From NCBI GenBank assembly GCA_947584295.1, contig CANPWM010000013.1, positions 1 to 45,115 on the forward strand: a stretch of 45,115 nucleotides of DNA, in the 5' to 3' direction. The notes beneath the pieces were generated by a model, which worked only from the letters and a program-made list of their open reading frames with translations, did no database searches and was not told the DNA's origin. Origin of the DNA: an uncultured Oscillospiraceae bacterium (lineage in GTDB: Bacteria; Bacillota; Clostridia; Oscillospirales; Oscillospiraceae). The position numbers were made by a program, and so were the translations under genes. Shown piece by piece: positions 1-8,667 of the stretch (positions within the stretch are counted from its first letter, which is position 1; each line of letters begins with the position of its first letter).

Positions 1-24
1 ACGAATAAGAAGGAGGACGGAATA

Positions 25-1026
25 ATGGCTCTTTTTGAAAGCTACGAGAGAAGAATAGACAATGTCAATGCCGTCCTGAATGAAAACGGCATCGCTTCCC
101 TGGAGGAAGCCAAGAAGATCTGCGACGACGCGGGCGTTGACGCCTACAACATCGTGCGCGGGATCCAGCCCATCTGCTTTGAAAACGCCTGCTGGGCCTA
201 CACCGTGGGCGCGGCCATCGCCCTGAAGCGGGGTGTCAAGTCCGCCGCCGAGGCCGCCGAGGTCATCGGCATCGGCCTGCAGTCCTTCTGCATCAAGGGT
301 TCCGTGGCCGACGACCGCAAGGTGGGCCTGGGCCACGGCAATTTGGGCGCTATGCTCCTGCGGGACGACACCAAGTGCTTCGCCTTCCTGGCAGGCCACG
401 AGTCCTTCGCCGCCGCCGAGGGCGCTATCGGCATCGCCCGCAACGCCAACAAGGCCCGCAAGACTCCCCTGCGCGTTATCCTCAACGGTCTTGGCAAAGA
501 CGCCGCCCAGATCATCTCCCGCATCAACGGCTTCACCTATGTCCAGACCCAGTTCGACTATTTCACCGGCGAGCTGAAGATCGTCCGCGAGATCCCCTAC
601 TCCAAGGGCGAGCGGGCCGCCGTGCGCTGCTACGGCGCCGACGACGTCCGTGAGGGCGTGGCCATCATGCACAAGGAGGGCGTGGACGTCTCCATCACCG
701 GCAACTCCACCAACCCCACCCGGTTCCAGCACCCCGTGGCCGGTACCTACAAGAAGGAGTGCGTGGAGCAGGGCAAGAAGTACTTCTCCGTGGCCTCCGG
801 CGGCGGCACGGGCCGCACCCTGCACCCGGACAACATGGCCGCCGGCCCCGCCAGCTACGGCATGACCGACACTATGGGCCGTATGCACTCCGACGCCCAG
901 TTCGCCGGTTCCAGCTCCGTCCCCGCTCACGTGGAGATGATGGGCTTCCTGGGCATGGGCAACAACCCCATGGTGGGCGCTACCGTGGCCGTGGCCGTGG
1001 CCGTCAACGAGGCGCTGAATAAGTAA
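25..1026 (+). CDS. GGGtGRT family protein
   Basis: 333 residues. The family is recognised from its namesake glycine-rich motif GGGTGRT at residues 259-265, followed by LHPDNMA, and from the conserved N-terminal block with cysteines around 'IQPICFENACWAY'. Family members are found mainly in anaerobes; no reaction has been assigned that I know of. The start is secure: a strong ribosome binding site (AAGGAGG, 8-14) lies ten bases before the ATG. The protein is soluble, with no signal peptide or membrane segment. It ends 30 bases before a strong hairpin terminator. What lies upstream is outside the window, so operon context is unknown. The conserved glycine loop suggests phosphate or nucleotide binding, but that is inference. 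Confidence 0.85.
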   Translation: MALFESYERRIDNVNAVLNENGIASLEEAKKICDDAGVDAYNIVRGIQPICFENACWAYTVGAAIALKRGVKSAAEAAEVIGIGLQSFCIKGSVADDRKVGLGHGNLGAMLLRDDTKCFAFLAGHESFAAAEGAIGIARNANKARKTPLRVILNGLGKDAAQIISRINGFTYVQTQFDYFTGELKIVREIPYSKGERAAVRCYGADDVREGVAIMHKEGVDVSITGNSTNPTRFQHPVAGTYKKECVEQGKKYFSVASGGGTGRTLHPDNMAAGPASYGMTDTMGRMHSDAQFAGSSSVPAHVEMMGFLGMGNNPMVGATVAVAVAVNEALNK

Positions 1027-1055
1027 GATCCCCTTACGCCGCAAATGACCGTTAA

Positions 1056-1092
1056 AAAATATGACCGCCCGATGGGCGGTCATATTTTTATG
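1056..1092 (+). terminator. Bidirectional hairpin terminator
   Basis: A 15-bp perfect stem (1056-1070 with 1074-1088) has a three-base loop, an A-tract before it and a T-tract after it. It sits between the convergent ends of the GGGtGRT gene and the SLH-deacetylase gene, so it can stop transcription in both directions. Confidence 0.9.
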
Positions 1093-1115
1093 GACTTTTC
1101 GATAAAACGCGGCGG

Positions 1116-3227
1116 TCACTGGGGCGGGAATTTTTTGTAGGTCACGCCGTTTTGAAGCTCCACGCCCCGGAAGAAGGCCAGCTCCGAGACGGTGACCGTC
1201 TGATAGCCGCTGTTGAGAATGTATGGGATAATGGTGCGGGAGGCCTCTACGGTGGAGGGGTAAAGGGAGTGCATCAGGATAATGTCGCCGTCCAGATCCC
1301 CGGCGTTCTTCACATGGGCGATGACGTTGGAGGCGACCCGCACCTCCCAATCGCGGGTGTCGATGGTCCAGTAGATGATGGGGTGGCCCACGGCCCCCGC
1401 TACCACCTCGTTGGAGTTGCCGCCGGGACAGCGCATCAGATTCACCTTGTGGCCGGTGACGGCCTCGATGGCCTCGTCGGTGCGCTGGACCTGGCTAATG
1501 ACCCCCTCGCGGCTGAGCCGCCTCAGGGCGGCGTGATCCCAGGTGTGGTTGGCCACCTCGCAGTGGAGCGATTCCATGCGGGGAATGAACTGGGGCCACC
1601 GCGCCACCCGGTAGCCCACCTCGAAGAAGGTGGCGACGGCGCCGTACTGCTCCAGGATATCCAGCAGCATGGGGGTGTAGGAGGTGCTGGGGCCGTCGTC
1701 ATAGGTGACCGCCGTCATGGGCTTGGCGGGGTCGATGCCCCGGGGGTACACCGGCGGCAGAAGCTCCGGCCAGTGGGCGGCCGTGTACTCATAGGGGCCC
1801 AGGGGCGCGCCCGGCTCCAGCTCCGGCCGCCAGACGCCGGTCAGGGTGGCGATGCCCAGCGGAGTCCCACGGTCATCGGTGATAATGGAGGCGGTTTGGA
1901 CGCACAGCTTCTCCCCCCGGGCAAAGGCCACCGCCAGGTCGGAGACGGCGTAGAGCAGGTCGTCTACGCTCTCCGCCGGGGCCGGTTCCCCGGCCTCGGC
2001 ACCGGGTTCCGTAGAAGGGCCGCCGGTGGCGTCATTTATTGTATCCGCTGTTGTGTCGGCAGATGTATCGGCAGTTGTGTCCGAGGTTGAATCCTCGCTC
2101 TCCTGCCCCGCTCCGGGGGCCACGGAGGCGTAGAGGGGGGCGGGGCCGCTCCCCGACGCCGGAGTATAGCCCAGGTAAACGAGGCCGCGCTCCGCGTCGT
2201 GCCCCAGGATCCCGGTAAAGGCCAGGGCGGCCCCGGCGCTGTCCGTCAGGGTGATATACATATTCCCCTTCACCGCCTCCAGGGGGGCGGCCACCAGGCC
2301 GGGGGCCAGCACCGCGCCGTGGGCGGTGACGGTGGTTTTCAGCAGGATATCCCGGGCCGTGACGGTGACGAGGCTGTTTTTCAGCGACCCGGCCACCTGA
2401 CGGGCGGGGACGGCGGCGGGGATCTCGGCATAAAGGTCGTTTTCCAGGCCCGCCGCCGCCACCTTCTCCCGGGTCAGCGCGCCGGTCTCCACCAGGCGGG
2501 AAAGGTAGTTCATTTTAAGGCCCTTGGGGGCGGCGGTCAGGAGCTTCAGCATGATCTTCGCCGCGTCCCCCCGGGTGACGGCGTCAAGGCCACGGCCCAG
2601 CTCGCCGTCGGTGAGGCCGACGCTGTCGGCAAAGGCGCAGGCCTCGCTCCAGGCAAAGTCGTCCCCGTAGCCCAGGGCGCGGAGCAGGAAGGTGACAAGC
2701 TCCCGGCCCGTCATGGGGGCGGAGGCGTTAAAGGAAGTCTTGGACACGCCGTTGGTGATGCCCTTCTGGTAGGCGAAGCCCACGCTCCCCTGGGCAAAGC
2801 CGCTGACGTCGGTGAAGGGGTGGGGATAATCCATATCCGCCCCGGACTGGTCGTACCCGGCGGCCCGGGCGATCAGGGTGACGGCCTCCTGGCGGGTGAT
2901 GGCCCTGTCCAGGGCGAAATTCACCGTGCCGTCGGGATTTTTGCCCACGCCGGTCATGATGCCCAGGGTATTGAGCCGCTGGGCGGCCTCCAGGGGCGTT
3001 ATCTCGCGCTCCTCCGGCGGCGTGGAGTCAACCGTTGCGTCGGCGTTGGACGTGTCCGCCCCGCTCCCCTGCTCCGGGGAGACGTCGGCGCCGGTGTCCT
3101 CCGGGGAGAGGACGCCCTGGGGGGAGGGCGCCGCGTCCGCCCGCAGCTCCATGGCCGCCAGCGGCACGGCTCCGCCCAGCAGAGCCGCCACAAGTACCGC
3201 CGCAATCAACGATGCGCATTTTTTCAT
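1116..3227 (-). CDS. SLH-domain polysaccharide deacetylase
   Basis: 703-residue secreted protein. Residues 1-25 form a signal peptide (MKK start, hydrophobic core, Ala-rich cleavage site). An acidic linker leads to SLH-type domains at about 75-250, with typical 'ITRQEAVTLIARAAGY' and 'MTGRELVTFLLRALGY' signatures; these domains bind secondary cell-wall polymers. A Thr/Asp-rich spacer lies near residues 375-400. The C-terminal NodB domain (about 500-690) has the motifs TYDDGPS (about 505-512), HTWDH (about 558), RCPGG (about 598), DTRDW and the late LMHS (His about 653). These supply the catalytic Asp and the metal-binding Asp-His-His. The likely reaction is N- or O-deacetylation of peptidoglycan or another glycan at the cell surface. 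Substrate is not deducible. It is transcribed alone. Confidence 0.9.
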   Translation of the reverse strand: MKKCASLIAAVLVAALLGGAVPLAAMELRADAAPSPQGVLSPEDTGADVSPEQGSGADTSNADATVDSTPPEEREITPLEAAQRLNTLGIMTGVGKNPDGTVNFALDRAITRQEAVTLIARAAGYDQSGADMDYPHPFTDVSGFAQGSVGFAYQKGITNGVSKTSFNASAPMTGRELVTFLLRALGYGDDFAWSEACAFADSVGLTDGELGRGLDAVTRGDAAKIMLKLLTAAPKGLKMNYLSRLVETGALTREKVAAAGLENDLYAEIPAAVPARQVAGSLKNSLVTVTARDILLKTTVTAHGAVLAPGLVAAPLEAVKGNMYITLTDSAGAALAFTGILGHDAERGLVYLGYTPASGSGPAPLYASVAPGAGQESEDSTSDTTADTSADTTADTINDATGGPSTEPGAEAGEPAPAESVDDLLYAVSDLAVAFARGEKLCVQTASIITDDRGTPLGIATLTGVWRPELEPGAPLGPYEYTAAHWPELLPPVYPRGIDPAKPMTAVTYDDGPSTSYTPMLLDILEQYGAVATFFEVGYRVARWPQFIPRMESLHCEVANHTWDHAALRRLSREGVISQVQRTDEAIEAVTGHKVNLMRCPGGNSNEVVAGAVGHPIIYWTIDTRDWEVRVASNVIAHVKNAGDLDGDIILMHSLYPSTVEASRTIIPYILNSGYQTVTVSELAFFRGVELQNGVTYKKFPPQ

Positions 3228-3286
3228 TTCCAGGCCCCCGATGTATCCTTAGTAGCTGTCGAAAAAGGTCGAACTGTCTGGAAAGA

Positions 3287-3315
3287 ATTATAGCACATCA
3301 GGAAAAAAGATGAAA
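3287..3315 (-). promoter_or_regulatory. Promoter for SLH-deacetylase gene
   Basis: On the minus strand, TATAAT (3292-3287) is preceded by TG one base upstream, an extended -10. A weak -35 (TTTCAT) lies 17 bases further up. It is about 60 bases before the start codon. Confidence 0.55.
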
Positions 3316-3339
3316 GTCCTTTTCCGATAAAAAAACCTG

Positions 3340-3368
3340 TTTAAAAATTCGCCGGTCTATGTTAAAAT
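3340..3368 (+). promoter_or_regulatory. Possible promoter for DUF3810 gene
   Basis: TTTAAA (3340-3345), 17 bases, TAAAAT (3363-3368). Both boxes are imperfect, but it is the only AT-rich promoter-like site before the + strand gene set starting at 3425. Confidence 0.35.
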
Positions 3369-3424
3369 GGAGACAGGCGCCGGCGAAAGCCCGCGCGTAG
3401 AGAAAACGCTCCCAGGAGGCCCCC

Positions 3425-4546
3425 ATGGAAACCGTCGTAAAAAAGAAAAAGCCGCCCGTCGGCGTGATCGTCGCCGTGTCCGTCCCCCTGGCGCTGGCGC
3501 TTCTCTTTGTCCTGCTCTCCCCGCTCAGAGGCTTTGCCAACTTTGTCACCGCGTATTTTTCCCGCCCGGTGAAGGCGCTGATGGGGACGGTCTTTGGCGT
3601 TATCCCCCTCTCCGTCATGGAGCTGGAGTACATAGCCGTGTTCCTCTATATCCTCATCTGGAATATCCGCACGGTGGTGCTGGCTGTCCGCCGGGAGAGC
3701 GGCCTCCGGCTGGCCCTGCGCCGCACCGGTGTCTTCTTACTGGTCGTCGCCTATCTCCTGGTCTTTTTCCTCTGGTGCTTCGCCATCGACTACCGCTCCG
3801 ACTCCTTCACCGAGAAAAGCGGCATGGAGGGAGGGCCGGTGGAGCTGGAGGATCTGTACGCGGTGACAAGGCTCTTCGTCCAAAACGCCGCCCTGTACGC
3901 GACCCGGATACAGCGGGACGAAAACCTTCACTGGGCGGAGCCTTTGAACGGATATCTTAAGGCTTCCAGGTACATCTATGAAAACCTGAACAGCGAGTAC
4001 CCCTTCCTGTCCGCCAAGTCCCGTATCCCCAAAAAGATGTATCTGACCTCCCGCATATCCTCCTTGATGGGCTTCACCGGGGTCTACTTCCCCTTCTCAG
4101 GGGAGTCCAACATCAACATCGAGGCCCCCGGGCCCTTCATTCCCCAGACCATCTGCCACGAGCTGGCCCACCAGAAGGGCGTCTACGCCGAACAGGAGGC
4201 CAACTTTGTGGGCATCTGCGCCGCCATCGCTTCCGGCGACCCGGTGTACGTCTACTCCGGGTATCTGGCCGGTTCCGTCCATTTAGCCAACGCCCTGGCC
4301 GCCGTGGACAGGGAACTGTGGCAGGGCCTTATCCCCCTGATGAGCGACGAGATGCGCACCGACTGGAACGACAACCACGCCTACTGGCAGCAGTTCGAGG
4401 GCAAGGTGGAGAAGGTCAGCTCCAAGGTCTACGACGGCTACCTCAAGGCCCAGGGGCAGGAGCTGGGGATCCGCTCCTACGGGGCGTGTGTGGATCTGCT
4501 GGTGGAGTATTACGCCGGACTGGCCCGCGGCGGCGGGACGGCATGA
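3425..4546 (+). CDS. DUF3810 family membrane metalloprotease-like protein
   Basis: 373 residues. Three hydrophobic segments in the first 125 residues (about 14-34, 62-85, 100-120) anchor it in the membrane. The remainder carries HELAHQ at residues 245-250 followed by EANF at 258-261. This is a gluzincin-like zinc site (two histidines, then a downstream Glu) typical of DUF3810. The family is predicted to be a membrane peptidase; no substrate is known to me. Start chosen from AGGAGG at 3413-3418. The stop overlaps the next start by ATGA (4543-4546), so the two genes are translationally coupled. It heads a + strand set that continues to 6699. Confidence 0.8.
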   Translation: METVVKKKKPPVGVIVAVSVPLALALLFVLLSPLRGFANFVTAYFSRPVKALMGTVFGVIPLSVMELEYIAVFLYILIWNIRTVVLAVRRESGLRLALRRTGVFLLVVAYLLVFFLWCFAIDYRSDSFTEKSGMEGGPVELEDLYAVTRLFVQNAALYATRIQRDENLHWAEPLNGYLKASRYIYENLNSEYPFLSAKSRIPKKMYLTSRISSLMGFTGVYFPFSGESNINIEAPGPFIPQTICHELAHQKGVYAEQEANFVGICAAIASGDPVYVYSGYLAGSVHLANALAAVDRELWQGLIPLMSDEMRTDWNDNHAYWQQFEGKVEKVSSKVYDGYLKAQGQELGIRSYGACVDLLVEYYAGLARGGGTA

Positions 4547-5190
4547 GCGGCGTCTATCTGTCCCACCGCGCGGGAGAGCCGCTGAAGGCATATCTCTCCC
4601 GGCGGCACAGGCTGCTTTTTGTGGAGGACGACCCCCGGTACGGCCCCGGCGTGGAGTCCCACGCCGACCTGAGGCTGTGCAAAATGGGGATATGCGGCCC
4701 GGTGCTTTTCCAAGCCGCGCCGCCTCGCTCCCCCGCCTACCCGGACAACGCCGAGATGTGCGCCGTGGTGCTGGAGGGATTGCTGCTCCACCGGCTGGAT
4801 ATCACCGCCCCCGCGATCCTGGACTACTGCCGTGAGCGCGGCTATCGGGAGGTCAACGTCCGCCAGGGCTATACCCGCTGCTCCTGCCTCCCCGTGGACG
4901 AGAAAAGCCTCATCACCGCTGACCCCGGCCTCTACGCAGCGCTGCGGGAGATCGCGGCGCTGTCCGTTCTGAAGATCCGGGAGGGCCACGTTCTCCTGCC
5001 CGGCTTTGAGACGGGCTTCTTCGGCGGAACGGCGGGGCGCGTGGGCGATACGGTGGTGTTCAACGGCGACCTGTCCGCCCACCCGGATTTTCCGGCCATA
5101 CGGGCGTTTATTGCCTCCCGGGGGCTGGAGATACAGTATTTTTCCGATTATCCCCTGACGGACATCGGCTCCGTCGTGGAAGAAACATAA
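4543..5190 (+). CDS. DUF6873 family GME-fold protein
   Basis: 215 residues, starting at the ATG that overlaps the preceding stop codon (ATGA). The same frame is open further upstream, but that part lies inside the DUF3810 gene and is not needed. Recognisable blocks are 'ESHADLRLCKMG', 'VRQGYTRCSCLPVDEKSLITADPG', 'LLPGFETGFFGG' and 'FNGDLSAHPD'. They match the DUF6873 family, predicted to share the fold of guanidino-group-modifying enzymes such as arginine deiminase. The conserved His, Cys, Asp and Glu in these blocks are where a catalytic site would be expected. Activity is not established, and family assignment is from memory of the motif pattern. Confidence 0.7.
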   Translation: MSGVYLSHRAGEPLKAYLSRRHRLLFVEDDPRYGPGVESHADLRLCKMGICGPVLFQAAPPRSPAYPDNAEMCAVVLEGLLLHRLDITAPAILDYCRERGYREVNVRQGYTRCSCLPVDEKSLITADPGLYAALREIAALSVLKIREGHVLLPGFETGFFGGTAGRVGDTVVFNGDLSAHPDFPAIRAFIASRGLEIQYFSDYPLTDIGSVVEET

Positions 5191-5214
5191 ACATAAGGAA
5201 AGGGAGATCAGATC

Positions 5215-6144
5215 ATGAAATACGGCTACGGCGTGGACCTGGGCGGCACCACCGTCAAGATGGGCCTTTTTGCCCAGAGCGGGGAGCTTTTGGACAAGTG
5301 GGAGATCGACACCGACACCACCGGCGGCGGCGTCAATATCCCCACGGACATCGGTAAGTCCATTCTGGCGGACATGAACAAGCACAGCTTTGATAAGGAG
5401 GACTATCTGGGCGTGGGCATCGGCGTCCCCGGCCAGGTGTGGCCCGACGGCGCCGCGGACGCGGTGAACCTGGGCTGGAAGCGGTTCCCGCTGATCGGGA
5501 CGCTCCAGGACATCACGGGCCTGAGGTGCGTGGGCGACAACGACGCCAACACCGCCGCCATGGGCGAATACTGGCAGGGCGGCGGCAAGGGCTATCAGAG
5601 CCTTGTGCTGATCACCCTGGGCACCGGCGTGGGCGGGGGCATTATCCTGGACGGCAGGTGCCTCCAGGGCGCTCACAGGGCCGGCGGCGAGATCGGCCAC
5701 CTGCCGGTGAACCCCACGGAAACGCGCGTCTGCGGCTGCGGCAACCGGGGGTGCCTGGAGCAGTACGCCTCCGCCACCGGCTGCGCCCGTCTGGCCATGG
5801 ACGCGCTGGCAGGCTCCGACGAACCCTCTACCCTGCGCTCCGCCCGGAAGGTGGACGCCCGGGCCGTCTGGGACGCGGCCAAGGCCGGGGACGCTCTGGC
5901 CGTCCGGGTGGCCGAGCAGTTCTGCCAGATACTGGCCCGGGGCATTGCCACCGTCACCGCCACCGTCGATCCCCAGGTGGTGGTCATCGGCGGGGGCGTC
6001 TCTCGGGCGGGCCAGCTCCTCATCGACATGACCCAGCGGCACTACCGCCGCTACGCCTTCAACGCCTGCAAAGATACCCCCATCGTCCTGGCAAAGCTTG
6101 GCAACGACGCGGGTATGTACGGCTGTATGGCCAATCTGCTGTAA
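5215..6144 (+). CDS. glkA: ROK family glucokinase
   Basis: 309 residues. It has an N-terminal phosphate-binding loop (GVDLGGTTVKMG), a mid-protein catalytic region (GDNDANTAAMGEYW), a second glycine loop (LGTGVGGGI), then the ROK signature GEIGH (158-162) and the zinc-binding CGCGNRGCLEQY with Cys at 173, 175 and 180. These features mark an ATP-dependent ROK hexokinase, most likely glucokinase feeding glucose-6-phosphate into glycolysis. ROK repressors also share this fold, but there is no N-terminal helix-turn-helix here, so it is a kinase. A ribosome binding site (AAGGGAGA) precedes the ATG. It sits 24 bases after the DUF6873 gene and probably shares its transcript. Confidence 0.88.
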   Translation: MKYGYGVDLGGTTVKMGLFAQSGELLDKWEIDTDTTGGGVNIPTDIGKSILADMNKHSFDKEDYLGVGIGVPGQVWPDGAADAVNLGWKRFPLIGTLQDITGLRCVGDNDANTAAMGEYWQGGGKGYQSLVLITLGTGVGGGIILDGRCLQGAHRAGGEIGHLPVNPTETRVCGCGNRGCLEQYASATGCARLAMDALAGSDEPSTLRSARKVDARAVWDAAKAGDALAVRVAEQFCQILARGIATVTATVDPQVVVIGGGVSRAGQLLIDMTQRHYRRYAFNACKDTPIVLAKLGNDAGMYGCMANLL

Positions 6145-6180
6145 GCAGATCGGGATCACAAGACGCGGGAGGCGGGGACG

Positions 6181-6699
6181 GTGGATCAGCTCACCTTTGA
6201 AAATATCCAGGTCTGTTCCTTCACCGGGAACCGCCCGGAGAAGCTGCCCTGGGGCGACAACGAGCGGGACGGACGCTGTGTGGAGCTGAAGGAGCGCCTG
6301 GAGGACGCCGTCAGGCGGGTCTACCGGGCCGGAGCCAGGCGGTTCATCTGCGGCATGGCCAAGGGGTGCGACTTCTACTTCGCCGAGGCGGTCCTCTCCC
6401 TGCGGGACGAGTACCAGGGCCTCACCCTGGAGGCCGCGATCCCCTGCGAGAGCCAGTCCCACGGCTGGAGCGCCCAGGAGCGGAGGCGGTATAACTACAT
6501 TCTCCACCAGTGCGACAACGTGACCCTGATCTCCCGGGAGTACACCCCCGGTTGTATGCAGCGGCGCAACAAGTACATGGTGGACTCCTCCCAGGTACTC
6601 ATCGCCGCCCGCACCGGCGCCCCCGGCGGCACCGAGCAGACCATCAGCTACGCCAGAAGCATCGGCGTCAGGGTGATAGAGCTGATGATAGACGAATGA
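6181..6699 (+). CDS. YpsA/SLOG-family protein (DUF1273)
   Basis: 172 residues with a GTG start supported by GGGAGG at 6167-6172. The Rossmann-like SLOG fold is suggested by 'CSFTGNRPEKLPWG' near the N-terminus, 'FICGMAKGCDFYFAEAVL' and the late 'GTEQTISYAR'. This family (Bacillus YpsA is the reference) is thought to bind a nucleotide-like ligand; YpsA affects cell division in Bacillus, mechanism unclear. There is no membrane segment. It is last in the + strand set starting at 3425, and the repeat tract begins about 90 bases after its stop. Confidence 0.8.
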   Translation: MDQLTFENIQVCSFTGNRPEKLPWGDNERDGRCVELKERLEDAVRRVYRAGARRFICGMAKGCDFYFAEAVLSLRDEYQGLTLEAAIPCESQSHGWSAQERRRYNYILHQCDNVTLISREYTPGCMQRRNKYMVDSSQVLIAARTGAPGGTEQTISYARSIGVRVIELMIDE

Positions 6700-6790
6700 G
6701 GGGTTTGGCCGCGTCGAAAAAATCGGCTGGCTGACAAAAGAAATGACCCCTCCCACCATATGGATTTCTGTTTTATTACGCAAAATGTTC

Positions 6791-6880
6791 TGTACGGGCC
6801 GGACACCCGGCCGGCCCGCCTTCCGATTTACGAAAAATCTATCCTCATACGCCGTACGGGCCGCCGCCCACGGCGGCCCA
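6791..6880 (+). repeat. Composite palindrome pair, copy 1
   Basis: Two palindromes are joined by a spacer reading ATTTACGAAAAATCTATC. The same arrangement, with the same spacer, recurs at 24604-24695. The shared spacer means the pair was copied as a unit. Confidence 0.8.
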
Positions 6881-6941
6881 TCGAATCCACGAAAAGCTTT
6901 CCCACAAGTTGTAGGGGCCGCCTCTCTTGGCGGCCCGAAAA

Positions 6942-7064
6942 TGGGGACCCCATCGGGCCGTTGCCCGATGGGGAAAGGACGAGCCGAGCCAGCGCCTGAG
7001 GGCGAATACTTGCAGCCCGAGGTTAAGCGGCTCGCGCGAGGACGTGGCGGAGCCGCAACCTTTT
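6942..7064 (+). repeat. Structured ~120-nt dispersed repeat, copy 1
   Basis: This matches 24956-25078 without gaps and with about five substitutions (counted by eye). It opens with a perfect hairpin (CCCCATCGGGC / GCCCGATGGGG, 6948-6973). A larger arm follows, closed by CGAGCCG (6980-6986) with CGGCTCG (7028-7034). A diverged copy at 24362-24475 (minus) keeps both stems, with a compensatory change in the second. Confidence 0.8.
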
Positions 7065-7320
7065 TGGGAGGCGGAATCGAAATTCGTTCGGCGGGCTGGC
7101 CGGGCGGCGGCCCGTACGGCGATAGAAGATAGATTCCCGGAAATTCGGCGGGCCGCCTAAAGAGGCGGCCCCTACAAGCCATGATGAAAGATTTTTGCAA
7201 AAAAATCGCAAAATTTTTCCTTAAAAACCGTAGGGGCGGGTTCTAAACCCGCCCGAAATTGGAATACGCGGCGGAGCCGCAAACTTTTTGCGGGGCGGTG
7301 TGAAAATAAATCCTCCTCCC

Positions 7321-8634
7321 CTACTCCTCCATTCGGCTTTTTTTGAACCAATACACCGCCAGGGTGGCTGCGGCCTCCAGGACGTAGAGGGCGATGAAGG
7401 CGGCGTTGACGTAACCCGTCTTCTCATCGGCGGCGCGGACATCCTGCCGCGTGTAGACGGTAATGGGTAGGGCGGAGCCATTCTCCACGCTGTAATTCAC
7501 CCGCACCACGTCGCCGTTTCGGTCCAGGTACGTAAACAGCACCTTCCCGTCCTCAGCCCTGATCTCCCGCCGGTATAATTCCTCCTGTCGCCGGTCGTAT
7601 TCCTCCTTACTGATCTCGTTGCCGTATACATCGACATACTGCGCGTCCCCTTCGGGGGATACGATCTCATAGACGTCGGAGGGCGGCTCCTGCCCATAGA
7701 AGGTGTCGGGGACGTCCTGCTCCATAAAGGCCCCGAAGCTCTCGTAGTCGTCAAACACCGTACCCCTTATCCACAGCTCCTGCTGGGTCAGGGACGCATG
7801 GGCCGTCACCGTCACCAGCGCCACCGCCAGCAATATCCCGGCGCAGCGACCCTTGAGCCGGTGGTTGCGGCGGTAGACCTCCGCCTCCCGCTCCCCCAGG
7901 ACTACCACGCCCCTTTTTATAAGGTGCGCGTAGACAAAATACCATACCACCGCGAAGGCCGCCAGGAAAATCGCCGCGCCGAGGACGCCAAAGATGAGCT
8001 GGCTTTCTACGGACAGGCCCAGATAGGCCCCCACCGCCGCCATGGGGGCGGTGAAGCCCAGAAGGCCCGCCGTGATCGCCAGGACGTTGCGGGTGACGGC
8101 GACCACCCGGCGGCGGAAATCCGCCTTCTCCTGCGTGTCCGGCTCGTCGTCGTCCACGGCCAGCAGGGCCCGGTTGGTGAAGATGATCTGGCAGACGGCG
8201 GCGGCCGCGAAGAACAGCAGGCCCACGTAGAACCCCAGCGCCCCCCGCAGGAAGGCGAAGTTGCAGATAAGCGCCGCGATCAGCCCCGCCGCCGCCAGGG
8301 CCGCGGCGATGAGAGAGCGGTTTTTAAAGCCCGCCAGGGTGGATTTCAAAAGGCGGCGGCGCTCCCGCTCCCCTTTTTCCGTGCTTTCCGGCGGCGTCTC
8401 CGTGTCCCCGCGCTGTGCCGGGGAACGGCGCTCCCCCCGCAAAAGCTCGTCGCAGGTGACGCCGAAGATCTCCGCGATGGCGGGGATCAGGCTCAGATCA
8501 GGCGCGCCCTCGTCCCGCTCCCAGCGGCTGACGGTTTTATCCGAGACGTTGAGCCTGTCGGCCAGCTCCTTCTGGGTCATGCCGTTGGCCCGTCTCAGGG
8601 CGGCGATGAAGCCGCCGATGGTTTTTTTCTCCAT
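7321..8634 (-). CDS. XRE-family regulator with C-terminal membrane domain
   Basis: 437 residues. Residues 7-62 form a Cro/C1-type helix-turn-helix (ELADRLNVSDKTVSRWERDEG is the helix-turn-helix core). A charged linker (70-100) leads to about five hydrophobic segments between about 105 and 285 and near 405-425. The two groups are separated by a hydrophilic stretch of about 120 residues (290-400) that may lie outside the cell. This architecture suggests a membrane-tethered transcription factor sensing an envelope or extracellular signal; that is inference. Start supported by AAGGGGAG just upstream. An inverted repeat in its upstream region may be its own operator. It is transcribed alone, with no clear partner gene next to it. 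Confidence 0.85.
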   Translation of the reverse strand: MEKKTIGGFIAALRRANGMTQKELADRLNVSDKTVSRWERDEGAPDLSLIPAIAEIFGVTCDELLRGERRSPAQRGDTETPPESTEKGERERRRLLKSTLAGFKNRSLIAAALAAAGLIAALICNFAFLRGALGFYVGLLFFAAAAVCQIIFTNRALLAVDDDEPDTQEKADFRRRVVAVTRNVLAITAGLLGFTAPMAAVGAYLGLSVESQLIFGVLGAAIFLAAFAVVWYFVYAHLIKRGVVVLGEREAEVYRRNHRLKGRCAGILLAVALVTVTAHASLTQQELWIRGTVFDDYESFGAFMEQDVPDTFYGQEPPSDVYEIVSPEGDAQYVDVYGNEISKEEYDRRQEELYRREIRAEDGKVLFTYLDRNGDVVRVNYSVENGSALPITVYTRQDVRAADEKTGYVNAAFIALYVLEAAATLAVYWFKKSRMEE

Positions 8635-8667
8635 GTGGATCTCCCCTTTCGGTTGATTTCATGATCC

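Larger units (their letters stand above)
6700..7320. repeat. Gene-free tract A packed with palindromic repeats
   Basis: 620 bases with no credible gene. It holds short palindromes of the type GTAGGGGCCGCC-loop-GGCGGCCC, or its GTACGGGCC variant. Copies lie at 6791-6820, 6851-6880 and 6910-6937, in opposite orientation at 7090-7121 and 7149-7176, and as a shorter form at 7228-7255. A GCGGCGGAGCCGC hairpin is at about 7268-7280. A longer structured repeat lies at 6942-7064 (separate entry). The tract lies between the convergent ends of the YpsA-like gene and the XRE regulator gene. Short open frames here differ between copies and lack ribosome binding sites. Confidence 0.85.

Noticed and set aside
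3035..3313. Arg/Pro-rich frames opposite the start of the SLH-deacetylase gene
   Set aside because: Low-complexity shadows of the GC-rich signal peptide and linker coding region.
6962..7060. Short frame 'MGKGRAEPA...' conserved in two copies of the structured repeat
   Set aside because: The start sits in the hairpin stem without a ribosome binding site, and the diverged third copy keeps the RNA stems rather than the peptide.
4510..7200. 896-codon open frame on the minus strand
   Set aside because: It lies opposite four well-supported genes and the repeat tract, has no family motif and is very rich in Gly, Ala, Pro, Arg and His. GC-rich third positions produce such shadows.
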